A stretch of 13,681 nt of DNA from CAZVWW01 sp964631265 (GCA_964631265.1 CAZVWW010000062.1:1-13681), one strand, 5' to 3'; counted from the first letter of the stretch, positions 1-6,599 are shown. Notes: a model not told the origin generated them from the sequence alone. Made by a program: numbers and translations.

Positions 1-186
1 GACAGTTTCTGCTTTATCCTGTTCTTTTTCGGAGGATTCCAACTCAAGTTTGTATTCCAGGGTTTGCCGAACAACTCAGGGATCCCTCTAATCGGGAGTT
101 TGCCGGTAATAAAACCAACGTTTGATGCAAGGTTTTTGAAAAAAGACCCCGAAAAACCCCGCATTACTATTCACAGAAACAGTTAA
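1..186 (+). CDS. Possible 3' end of a gene cut by the window edge (strand uncertain)
   Basis: Frame 1 is open from the window edge to a TAA at 184-186 and gives 61 residues: a hydrophobic, Phe-rich start (FCFILFFFGGF), then a Pro/Lys-rich tail ending in RITIHRNS. I do not recognise the family. The opposite strand is equally open: an ATG at 164-162 reads out of the window for 54 codons (contains GIPELFGKPW and LSWNPPKK). Neither reading has a clear ribosome-binding site or family match, so either could be the real gene or both could be chance. The 160 bp after the stop are AT-rich and hold only the promoter of the next gene. Confidence 0.28.
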   Translation, partial: DSFCFILFFFGGFQLKFVFQGLPNNSGIPLIGSLPVIKPTFDARFLKKDPEKPRITIHRNS

Positions 187-346
187 TACGTGAACCAAGA
201 AAAGGGGATTCCTTCCTGTTAAAAGATCGGAAAACACCCTTGATTTATCTTTTGCAAGTCTTTTCTCACCACCTGTACAGGAATATTGATTCCTAAAAAT
301 AAATGTTTAATGATATATAATTATAAAAAAAACGTAAAACACAGCA

Positions 347-355
347 TGATATAAT
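347..355 (+). promoter_or_regulatory. Extended -10 promoter of the Nif11-type peptide gene
   Basis: TGATATAAT matches the extended -10 consensus TGnTATAAT exactly and lies about 42 bp before the start codon at 397. No convincing -35 box is seen 17 bp upstream in the A-rich tract, as is common for extended -10 promoters. The same motif precedes three other genes of the window. Confidence 0.55.
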
Positions 356-380
356 CAATCAATGATAAAAAGTTCATGCT

Positions 381-390
381 AAAGGAGGTG
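381..390 (+). promoter_or_regulatory. Strong Shine-Dalgarno site fixing the start at 397
   Basis: AAAGGAGGTG is close to a full anti-16S complement and its GGAGG core (384-388) lies 8 nt before the ATG at 397. An in-frame ATG at 376 lies upstream of this site and has no site of its own, so it is not the start. Confidence 0.8.
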
Positions 391-396
391 TTATTT

Positions 397-675
397 ATGA
401 CACAGGCTTTACTGGAAAAAATGAAGGTTGCAGAGGAAAAAATAGGTAAGGATTGGCTGAAAGAATTGGGAGACTGTGAGACAAAGCAGCAGCTTAAAAA
501 CAGAGCGGATGAATGGGGTGTCGGTCTTACTGATCAGGAGACGGAAGAAGCCTTTGGACTACTAAGTAAGAAAAACGGTGACCTTTCCGATGAAGAGCTG
601 GCAGGTTATGCCGGTGGTTTATTGTCTCTCCTTAATACGGGTCCTCCACCAGAAGATCAGGAAATGAAAGATTAA
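397..675 (+). CDS. Nif11-class leader peptide / RiPP precursor candidate
   Basis: This gene encodes a 92-residue peptide whose first 74 residues resemble the Nif11-like leader family that guides maturation enzymes in RiPP biosynthesis. The family traits visible are an acidic helical N-terminus (MTQALLEKMKVAEEKIGKDW), the CET..QL...A.EWGV segment near residues 27-43, and a leader end of LSDEELAGYAGG (63-74). That Gly-Gly is where a peptidase-containing ABC transporter or similar protease would cut. The predicted core is the 18 residues 75-92, LLSLLNTGPPPEDQEMKD. It has one Ser and one Thr but no Cys, so lanthionine or thiazole formation from Cys is impossible; three consecutive prolines are notable. 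It has its own promoter and terminator and no maturation enzyme, protease or transporter within the window, so it is an orphan precursor here. The leader assignment is good; the nature of any product is unknown. It could also be a leader-like protein with a non-RiPP role. Confidence 0.8.
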   Translation: MTQALLEKMKVAEEKIGKDWLKELGDCETKQQLKNRADEWGVGLTDQETEEAFGLLSKKNGDLSDEELAGYAGGLLSLLNTGPPPEDQEMKD

Positions 676-708
676 ACAGTTGCTTTTAGTATAACGGGTC
701 ATAATGGT

Positions 709-739
709 AAAGCCGTTCATAGGTAGAACGGCTTTTTTT
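709..739 (+). terminator. Rho-independent terminator of the peptide gene
   Basis: A perfect 10-bp stem (AAAGCCGTTC pairing with GAACGGCTTT) closes a 7-nt loop and runs into seven T's. It starts 33 bp after the stop codon at 675, closing a single-gene transcription unit. Confidence 0.9.
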
Positions 740-756
740 ATATCATTCAAATGTCA

Positions 757-809
757 GAAGGGACAGGCCCGATGATTTCCGCATCAGCGGAGCTGTCCCT
801 TCGGGCCTG
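757..809. repeat. Palindromic REP-like element with two alternative hairpins
   Basis: GAAGGGACAG (757-766) is the perfect complement of CTGTCCCTTC (793-802), with an inner GATG/CATC stem. A second 9-bp pair, CAGGCCCGA (764-772) with TCGGGCCTG (801-809), overlaps the first, so only one can form at a time. The GGGAC/GTCCC core recurs in the other palindromes of the window. Confidence 0.6.
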
Positions 810-867
810 CTTAGGCATATCGTGTGGAACTTCCCCATTTATAAACGATAATACCTCCGTATCAGTG

Positions 868-1155
868 TCAAAAGAAATTGGCCCTGGCACGCAAGTGACG
901 CCTTTTGTTTAGAATTTCTCCATTTACTTCAATCATTTCTCTCATCCTTCTGCTTATTATATCCCTCTCGGGGAGATGGTGATTGGAAGAGAGATTTTCA
1001 ACAGTATCGTATACATTACTCCCTATCCCTTCTTTTTTATAATCGGTTATTTGATAAATAATAGCATGAATAAAGGGCTTGTATTTCGGGCTTGGTGAAT
1101 AACTGTCCCCGTGGTTTTTTGGCAGAAGGTGTTTTCTCCCTTCTGTTTTGTGGTA
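868..1155 (-). pseudogene. Start-less open frame, probable gene remnant
   Basis: On the minus strand 95 codons are open between a TAA (1158-1156) and a TGA (870-868). The translation looks protein-like (segments KYKPFIHAIIYQITDYKKEG, SNHHLPERDIISRRMREMIE and NGEILNKRRHLRARANFF), with a basic amphipathic C-terminal part. There is no ATG before the methionines two thirds of the way along, and no ribosome-binding site. A GGGGACAGT palindrome half-site lies inside it. I do not recognise the family. A decayed gene, a gene with a rare start codon, or a chance open frame are all possible. It accounts for most of the otherwise gene-free stretch between the peptide gene and the MerR gene. Confidence 0.3.
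1102..1145. repeat. REP-like half-site plus hairpin upstream of the MerR gene
   Basis: ACTGTCCCCGT (1102-1112) matches one arm of the palindrome at 13581-13601. It is followed by CAGAAGG (1123-1129) pairing with CCTTCTG (1139-1145) around a 9-nt loop, then TTTTG. The hairpin could be a weak plus-strand terminator or part of the repeat. Confidence 0.35.
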
Positions 1156-1159
1156 TTAT
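1151..1159 (+). promoter_or_regulatory. Extended -10 promoter candidate of the MerR-methyltransferase gene
   Basis: TGGTATTAT fits TGnTATAAT with one mismatch and lies 73 bp before the chosen start at 1233. No clear -35 is seen. I do not see the long-spacer dyad typical of classical MerR operators. Confidence 0.4.
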
Positions 1160-1220
1160 TTTACTACGAAATGTTACTTTCCACGACAGCGCTTATTGAA
1201 TGGAAAAGTTTATGATTATC

Positions 1221-1225
1221 AGGAG
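1221..1225 (+). promoter_or_regulatory. Shine-Dalgarno site fixing the MerR start at 1233
   Basis: AGGAG lies 7 nt before the ATG at 1233. Earlier in-frame ATGs at 1200 and 1212 have no such site, and the MerR helix-turn-helix normally begins within a few residues of the start, as it does from 1233 (MKIGEFAKTFKVSKETIRFY). Confidence 0.7.
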
Positions 1226-1232
1226 AGATTTA

Positions 1233-2498
1233 ATGAAGATCGGAGAGTTTGCAAAAACGTTTAAAGTCTCAAAGGAGACGATAAGGTTTTATACCGATAA
1301 GAAACTGCTCACACCGGTGAGAGTGGGGAATTGGTATGACTATAATCAAAACTGCCAGGATGATATGGAGACGGTCTTACTGCTCAAGAAAATGGATTTT
1401 ACCATCGATGAGATCCTCAAATACTTCTCATATTTCAGGATCTCCACAAACCACACAATAACCATGAAAAAAGAGATTATCCGGTTATTCGAGGAAAAAC
1501 ACCGTGATATTGAGGATAAGATAAATGAATTGTCTTTGGCCAAGCTGGAGATTAGGAAGAGGACGCAGGCGCTGAGGGATTATGATGAGTCTGACACAAC
1601 TTATGAAAAGCCGTTGGGCCTGCCTCTTGAATTGATCCCGCTGCTGAGATGTCCGGAATGCGGAGGAAATTTGTCAGTTGAAAACGGAAAAGTCAACTAC
1701 AATTCAATCCTGTCCGGCAGACTCGTCTGTGACTGCGGGTATGAGGCTAAAATTGCGGAGGGCATTGTTGTTTTTGAGGGAGCTCAGAGTGATGATCCCT
1801 TTAAACAACCTTTTGAAGGGGAGAAATACAAGGCTCTTTTCGAGAACGATGAGCGGTTAATTGATCAGGATGAGATGCTTCCCTCGGGTTATATCAGCTC
1901 GCTGACAGCGGTAACGAACTGGCTTGGTGAAAAGCTGGCCGCAGAAAGCCCCTCCGGAAGTGTTATTCTTGATCCCATGACACACAGCGGGATCATCAGC
2001 AATCGGGTTATCGAGAAACTCCAGAGCAGCGTGAAAAATTTTGTTTATATTGCACTTGATCCCCGATTCAGCTTGATTCATAATTTTAAAAAACTGCTTG
2101 AGAAGAACCGGTCAAGACCCCGGGCCCTTTTTCTGTGTGGAGACTACAGGAAGTTGCCTGTTGCTGTCAATTCTGTTGATTATCTGTACAGTACGTTTGG
2201 TACGCAGTCCTATACTATCTACAAGCGGGAATCACCTGTTACTGAACTTCTGAATTATCTTAAGCGGGGAGGGAAATGGTATGAAGTCTTCTTCTGCTGC
2301 CACAGCAAAAGAGAGATCAAAAAGGAATTTTTGGATATAGAACACATGTTAAACGCGTCAAGAATCCGGGACTCTTTAGCTGAATTCTCCACGTCTTCTT
2401 TCCGGGAAATTGAGAAATTAAACCAGAAAGGGGAACTCACCTTTTATTTCAAACCGGAGGCAAAACTATCGATGTACGCTTTCATCGGTACCAAATGA
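1233..2498 (+). CDS. MerR-type regulator fused to zinc ribbon and methyltransferase-like domain
   Basis: The 421-residue product begins with a MerR winged helix-turn-helix (residues 1-70; KIGEFAKTFKVSKETIRFYT then WYDYNQNCQDDMETVLLLKK), which binds promoter DNA. A charged helix (80-118) fits the MerR dimerisation coiled coil. In place of a short effector domain there is a zinc-ribbon-like C140-x2-C143 ... C166-x-C168 module, then a Rossmann-type methyltransferase-like domain (about 215-420). Methyltransferase features are VILDPMTHSG (244-253, motif I position), an acidic residue in ALDPRFS (D276, motif II position) and LPVAVNSVDYLYSTFG (308-323, motif IV-like). The canonical glycine-rich motif I (DxGxGxG) is degenerate: only the last Gly remains. 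SAM binding is therefore doubtful and the domain may act as a sensor rather than an enzyme. It probably regulates its own or neighbouring transcription; the target is unknown. No partner gene is in the same operon. Confidence 0.75.
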   Translation: MKIGEFAKTFKVSKETIRFYTDKKLLTPVRVGNWYDYNQNCQDDMETVLLLKKMDFTIDEILKYFSYFRISTNHTITMKKEIIRLFEEKHRDIEDKINELSLAKLEIRKRTQALRDYDESDTTYEKPLGLPLELIPLLRCPECGGNLSVENGKVNYNSILSGRLVCDCGYEAKIAEGIVVFEGAQSDDPFKQPFEGEKYKALFENDERLIDQDEMLPSGYISSLTAVTNWLGEKLAAESPSGSVILDPMTHSGIISNRVIEKLQSSVKNFVYIALDPRFSLIHNFKKLLEKNRSRPRALFLCGDYRKLPVAVNSVDYLYSTFGTQSYTIYKRESPVTELLNYLKRGGKWYEVFFCCHSKREIKKEFLDIEHMLNASRIRDSLAEFSTSSFREIEKLNQKGELTFYFKPEAKLSMYAFIGTK

Positions 2499-2511
2499 AC
2501 CCATTTCTCGA

Positions 2512-2535
2512 ATCAGTGGACCTGTCCCCCCTGAT
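2512..2535. repeat. REP-like palindrome, copy related to 6560-6580
   Basis: ATCAG (2512-2516) pairs with CTGAT (2531-2535) and encloses GGAC-CT-GTCC. The stretch GGACCTGTCCC followed by CTGATCC is shared with the copy near 6560. It lies 13 bp after the MerR gene stop codon. Confidence 0.5.
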
Positions 2536-2579
2536 CCTCCGCTCTCCCAAACCTCGCAGCACCCTCTCATTCCCAACCT

Positions 2580-2605
2580 CGCCGCACCTCCCCCGGGGTG
2601 CGGCG
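2580..2605. repeat. GC-rich perfect hairpin after the MerR gene
   Basis: CGCCGCACC (2580-2588) pairs perfectly with GGTGCGGCG (2597-2605) over an 8-nt loop. It is far GC-richer than its surroundings. No T-run follows directly, so it is more like a repeat hairpin than a terminator, though it stacks just before the hairpin at 2617. Confidence 0.55.
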
Positions 2606-2616
2606 TCAAAAGTAGA

Positions 2617-2645
2617 AAACACCCCCCCGGGTGTTTACCTTTTTT
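2617..2645 (+). terminator. Probable terminator of the MerR-methyltransferase gene
   Basis: AAACACCC (2617-2624) pairs with GGGTGTTT (2629-2636) around CCCC, followed after three bases by six T's (2640-2645). The short gap before the T-run makes it less than ideal. It is about 120 bp after the stop codon, beyond a second hairpin. Confidence 0.55.
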
Positions 2646-2716
2646 CTGAAGCGTTCCGAGCCGGGAAAGACGGTCTGTAACAAGAACATAAAGACAAGTA
2701 ACTTGTTTTGTAAAAA
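2642..2716. repeat. Dispersed ~75-bp repeat, copy A
   Basis: From TTTTCTGAAGCGTTC onward, 42 of the first 47 columns (2642-2688) match 13606-13652, and a second block ACTTGTTTT plus an A-run (2701-2716) matches near 13667. The copies differ by a 6-nt insertion here. ACAAGT-A-ACTTGT forms a small palindrome inside this copy. GC-rich hairpins lie on the same side of both copies. Confidence 0.7.
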
Positions 2717-2852
2717 GGATTCTCTCGTTTGCTTTGGGATCTGCACGCCCTCAAACCGTAAAACCGGGAAAAGAATATAAATACTTTAACATTTATTCAA
2801 ATTCACCAATTATTATATCTGTAAAATCAATTTTGACAACAGGAGGAAAAAA

Positions 2853-4286
2853 ATGTCGGGGATAAAGTCTTACTTTTTAAATCTCATATTCAGCAGCAAG
2901 CTGAAAGAGGAATTGAATAAAAGTGTTCTGGAAAAGGTCGTCAAAAACAACGTTGACCCTGCCTTTTTATTCAAATTCCATCACAACGAGCTGCATTTAA
3001 TTGACTATAATAACAAAGTCAATACCTATTTCCCGAATATTGGTAAACGCACCCCTTTGGTATTAAGGGATTTAATAGCGACCTGTGTTCTGACAGATGA
3101 AACGTATGAGAATATTGTGGAAGATACGCGTGAAAGCAGAAAGATCTTTTTTGAATGCCGAAAAGAATTTAATACGAACTATTATCTGAAGTTCCGGGGA
3201 AGTCCGTTGCTCTTTGAAGGGACTAAATATTATCTCTTTTCCATCATTGACATAACACAGAGCAACCTGAGAAAGCATTATTTAAAAGAGACCGAAAAGA
3301 AATACAGAGAGATGTTTGATAATTCTCCCATTGCCTTATGGGAACAGGATTTCTCTGAGATTCTGGAGTATATCCGGCAGATGACTATTCAGGATGTCAA
3401 CACATTGGAAGATGTATTGACAAAAAACGAAGAGATCATCGTCCGTTTTGTATCGCTCATTAAAATAACATCTTTGAATCAAAAAACACTTGATCTGTTT
3501 GAAGCGCATTCACTCACGCAATTAAGAGAGTTTGACCTCAACGGAAATCTTTATAAGATCTTTTCTCCCGAGATGTATCAAACTTATATCGACTTAATAC
3601 TGTCGTTGTATTCAGGCGAGAAGTACTTTCAAAAAGAGACGGAAGTCTTCACATTAAACCGTAAAAGGCTTCAGTTGATGTTTCGATCGACGCGCCTGAA
3701 TGAAGAAGATGACTGGAGTAAGATTGAGATCTCCATGGAGGATATAACCGAAAAAACCAAGCTTTTAAACAAACTGCATAATATGGCTCATGAAGATGCT
3801 CTGACCGGATTAAACAACAGACGGGGATTTACAATATTAGCGGGAAAACAGTTGCAGATTGCAAAGAGAGCGTTAAAAAAACTAACACTTCTCTTTATTG
3901 ACATGGACGATATGAAGAGTATCAATGACAAATACGGACATGATGAAGGAGATATAGCGTTAAAGAACCTCGCCGGTATTATGAAGAATACCTTTAGAGA
4001 GTCGGATATACTGGCCCGTATTGGCGGCGATGAATTTTGCGGACTGTTAACGAACCCCGGCAATGAAACAACGGAAATGGTCAAATCCAGATTAAAAGAA
4101 AATATTAAGAAACACAACGCTCAATCCAAGAAGCCTTATAAGATTGAGATCAGTATTGGACTTAGTGAGATCTATCCATCGGAAGAGAATCAACTGGAAG
4201 ATCTGTTAAAAGCCACCGATTCTCTCATGTATAAAGAGAAAAGGAAAAAATGCAACACCGATATCAGCTGCTCCAGTCTTTTTTGA
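2853..4286 (+). CDS. PAS-GGDEF diguanylate cyclase
   Basis: This 477-residue protein should condense two GTP to c-di-GMP. The C-terminal GGDEF domain (about 308-465) is intact: DALTGLNNRRGF (315-326), FIDMDDMKSIND (348-359, metal-binding Asp), YGHDEGD, and the signature GGDEF at 391-395. An RxxD inhibitory site (RESD, 382-385) lies five residues before it, so product feedback inhibition is likely. The N-terminal half holds a PAS-like region (about 32-137, ending IIDITQ) and a second one starting KYREMFDNSPIALWEQDFS (150-168) and running to about 300. No clear membrane span is present, so it is probably a cytosolic sensor; the ligand is unknown. The start is supported by AGGAGG (2841-2846) six bases before the ATG. 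It converges with the HD-GYP gene at 4305-6092, leaving 18 bp between stops. Confidence 0.92.
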   Translation: MSGIKSYFLNLIFSSKLKEELNKSVLEKVVKNNVDPAFLFKFHHNELHLIDYNNKVNTYFPNIGKRTPLVLRDLIATCVLTDETYENIVEDTRESRKIFFECRKEFNTNYYLKFRGSPLLFEGTKYYLFSIIDITQSNLRKHYLKETEKKYREMFDNSPIALWEQDFSEILEYIRQMTIQDVNTLEDVLTKNEEIIVRFVSLIKITSLNQKTLDLFEAHSLTQLREFDLNGNLYKIFSPEMYQTYIDLILSLYSGEKYFQKETEVFTLNRKRLQLMFRSTRLNEEDDWSKIEISMEDITEKTKLLNKLHNMAHEDALTGLNNRRGFTILAGKQLQIAKRALKKLTLLFIDMDDMKSINDKYGHDEGDIALKNLAGIMKNTFRESDILARIGGDEFCGLLTNPGNETTEMVKSRLKENIKKHNAQSKKPYKIEISIGLSEIYPSEENQLEDLLKATDSLMYKEKRKKCNTDISCSSLF

Positions 4287-4304
4287 CTCCATTACCAGAT
4301 TCCA

Positions 4305-6092
4305 TCAGCCTGCTGCTTTTTTCACCTCCGCTCCCTGTTTATCCTCAACCATCATATGAATAAAGGCCTCGGCTACTCTCGGGTCAAACTGGTTTCCACT
4401 ATTATCGTTAATCTCGTTGATGGCATCGTTAAATGCAAGCGGCTCCCGATATGATCTTTTAGAAGTCATGGCATCCCAGGCATCAACAACTGTGATAATC
4501 CTTGATACCAAGGGAATCTCTTCTTCTTTCAACCCTTCGGGATATCCCGCCCCATCCCATCTTTCATGATGACAGAGAACATATTCGGCAATATGTGATA
4601 GATTTTCGGAGGTTTTAAGTGTTTCATACCCCCATAACGGATGTTTCTTGATGAACGCGAACTCATATTCTGTGAGTCTTCCCGATTTGTTTAAGATTGA
4701 ATCGGGGATTAAAATCTTACCAATATCATGCACCAAGCCCGCCCAATAGACTTCTTTCTGTTCTGCTTTACTAAAGTTGAATTGCTTTGACAGCTGACTC
4801 GCTAAACACGCTACCTTCTCTGAGTGTCCTTTGGTGTAGATGTCATGGATCTCAAGCATTTTTATGATCGAAACGATGATATCCCGGGTGAAATGATCTT
4901 TCACTCTGCTGTAATGTTGAATCTTATAAAAGGCCTTTGCAATATTCTTAAAAGCATTCATCGAGGTCAACGATTCTTCAGAAAATTCATTGTCGCTTTC
5001 TTCTGCAATATCCAGGCTTAATCCACCAACAGCCTGCCCTTTCAGGTACATTTCAAAGTATAACGTTTGTTTGCATGCCCTTGATGCCTTTTTAAAGCAT
5101 TTAATTGATTCACGATCATTATCAGTCTGATCCTGAGGGAACTTTTCGATTGTGAGATTGATGATATCCTTTCGAATGCCAATGTCATTATCCTCATCTT
5201 TGATAAAAAACCTCTTTGGTATCCGGGTCTTTTGTAAGGCTTCCAAATCATGTCCCGTAGAATCAATAAACTCCACAAATCCATCGTTATAGAGATAGAC
5301 ACTTCCATAATCCGCTTCTGTTGTTATTTCGTAGGCACTTCTAAACAGTTTTTTCATAAACGTTTCCTGACTCATATCAGTTGCTTTGTCGAATTTTCCG
5401 GATATTTCGATGATCTTTGACAGTTTGTTCGTGATTTCTCTGTTTTCCTTATTTTTGGTTTCCGTCTCTTGATCGATCTTTCTCAAAAACTCATTCTTAA
5501 TCTCTATTTGCGCATTATGAGCAGGTGATTGTTTTGTCATTTTTTTGTCGTTGCGGTTAGCTTCGCTGATATCATCAGAATCCGGGGTGGGCAACCGTTT
5601 CGGATATTCTTTCGATAGATAGAAAAATGAAACCCCTGATAAAAGAATCAACACCGCTATTTCGAGAAGCAAGGTATAAAAGCGTGTAAGCGTTGCCTTT
5701 TGAAGAGGCTCTTTTGAAAAATAAATTTCCAGCTTTCCCAATGCCTCCCCTTTATACTCGAGATGACTTGCAACAGTATTGATGAATGGCTCCTCCGGTG
5801 ACTTCCCAACCAGTAATGTGTCCCCCGAGGGCATTTCAGCCAGTCTTATTCCGCTGACTTCCCGAATCAGTAAGATGGAACTGAATATGCTCCTTAACGC
5901 GGGTAAGTCATGATTCCAGAGCGGCTCTTTTGAATCTGCTACAACAGCTTGACTTATCCGGTTTGTTTTTTCGATATAGTTTTCCCGGAGGCTGCTCCGG
6001 TTAATAAAAAATGTTGTAACGGCTGTCATCAACAGAATCGTGATTAGTGAAAAGACAGCAATCATGTAGAACTTTTTATTGAAACGCTTCAA
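4305..6092 (-). CDS. Membrane-anchored HD-GYP c-di-GMP phosphodiesterase
   Basis: A 595-residue protein expected to hydrolyse c-di-GMP. Membrane spans at about 10-30 and 138-158 bracket a ~105-residue periplasmic sensor region. A charged coiled coil (195-235) and a GAF-like region (240-395) with an unusually charged insertion follow. The HD-GYP domain (400-582) is complete: H423 (KGHSEKV), H455-D456 (HDIGK), H484 (KKHPLWG), H508-H509, GAGYP (514-518) and D537 (VVDAWDAMT). The start is a TTG (6092-6090). It is preceded by AGGGTGA at suitable distance and gives a basic N-terminus (MKRFNKKF) before the first span. An ATG nine codons on (6065) is the alternative. It is transcribed divergently from the operon at 6673 and converges on the diguanylate cyclase gene, pairing a synthase and a hydrolase. 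Confidence 0.9.
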   Translation of the reverse strand: MKRFNKKFYMIAVFSLITILLMTAVTTFFINRSSLRENYIEKTNRISQAVVADSKEPLWNHDLPALRSIFSSILLIREVSGIRLAEMPSGDTLLVGKSPEEPFINTVASHLEYKGEALGKLEIYFSKEPLQKATLTRFYTLLLEIAVLILLSGVSFFYLSKEYPKRLPTPDSDDISEANRNDKKMTKQSPAHNAQIEIKNEFLRKIDQETETKNKENREITNKLSKIIEISGKFDKATDMSQETFMKKLFRSAYEITTEADYGSVYLYNDGFVEFIDSTGHDLEALQKTRIPKRFFIKDEDNDIGIRKDIINLTIEKFPQDQTDNDRESIKCFKKASRACKQTLYFEMYLKGQAVGGLSLDIAEESDNEFSEESLTSMNAFKNIAKAFYKIQHYSRVKDHFTRDIIVSIIKMLEIHDIYTKGHSEKVACLASQLSKQFNFSKAEQKEVYWAGLVHDIGKILIPDSILNKSGRLTEYEFAFIKKHPLWGYETLKTSENLSHIAEYVLCHHERWDGAGYPEGLKEEEIPLVSRIITVVDAWDAMTSKRSYREPLAFNDAINEINDNSGNQFDPRVAEAFIHMMVEDKQGAEVKKAAG

Positions 6093-6114
6093 AAAATCAC
6101 CCTATTCTTTTTTA

Positions 6115-6139
6115 GGGATCGCTGAGTGTCTCAGATCCC
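6115..6139 (-). promoter_or_regulatory. Leader hairpin before the TTG-started HD-GYP gene
   Basis: GGGAT-CTGAG (6115-6126, with a 2-nt bulge) pairs with CTCAG-ATCCC (6130-6139) around TGT. In the direction of the HD-GYP gene it lies about 20 bases before the start codon and is followed by an A-rich stretch, not a T-run. It is therefore a 5' leader structure close to the ribosome-binding site rather than a terminator. No known riboswitch pattern was recognised. Confidence 0.45.
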
Positions 6140-6559
6140 CTATATTGCTTCTTTTCGGGAAACAATTGCAAGTTCTGATACAAGCTTCTTGAACAAAATC
6201 CCCAAAAGACTGTGCATTGAGTTCCCGGTAAACAGTTATTTACGATGAACGGAGGGGGTTGTATTTCCCCTCCTCTTCAGATGACTAGAAAACAGCTGAA
6301 ATCAGCTGTTTAATTCACTTTCCGCTCCATGCTGAGAGACGTGGTACGAGGCCTAAGTAAAGGTTTATGGGTTTTGACCTGGGCCTATGGACACGATACG
6401 CGCCGTCGTTTCTCCCAATTGTTTTTATCCAGACTGCCAATCAGAATCTACAAGTTCAATCTTTACTCAAAGTGTTGTTTTTTAAACTTTTTTATGATTT
6501 AAAAAAAAGATGCTCAGCAAAAATTCTAAAACACGCCGATAGAGAAGGGAAGGAGTTCA
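6140..6559. other. Divergent intergenic region with two further palindromes
   Basis: No credible gene lies here. GGAGGGG (6251-6257) pairs with CCCCTCC (6267-6273), and AAACAGCTGA (6290-6299) pairs perfectly with TCAGCTGTTT (6302-6311) over only two bases. The latter reads as an operator-like dyad as much as a hairpin. The remainder, about 6312-6559, is AT-rich and shows nothing I can name. Confidence 0.5.
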
Positions 6560-6580
6560 AGGGACCTGTCCCTCTGATCC
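6560..6580. repeat. REP-like palindrome, copy related to 2512-2535
   Basis: AGGGAC (6560-6565), CT and GTCCCT (6568-6573) form a perfect short dyad followed by CTGATCC, the same string that follows the palindrome near 2521. It lies just upstream of the promoter of the HD-GYP operon. Confidence 0.55.
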
Positions 6581-6599
6581 ACAACTTGAGCGTTCAGTA

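Noticed and set aside
376..396. Seven-codon upstream extension of the Nif11 peptide
   Set aside because: The Shine-Dalgarno site lies within it and points to the ATG at 397.
894..912. Sigma-54 promoter suggested by TGGCAC
   Set aside because: The -12 element (TTGCA-like) is missing at the required spacing.
2495..2680. 61-codon frame overlapping the MerR stop codon
   Set aside because: It runs through two GC hairpins, the terminator and the dispersed repeat; its Pro/Ser-rich translation reflects those structures.
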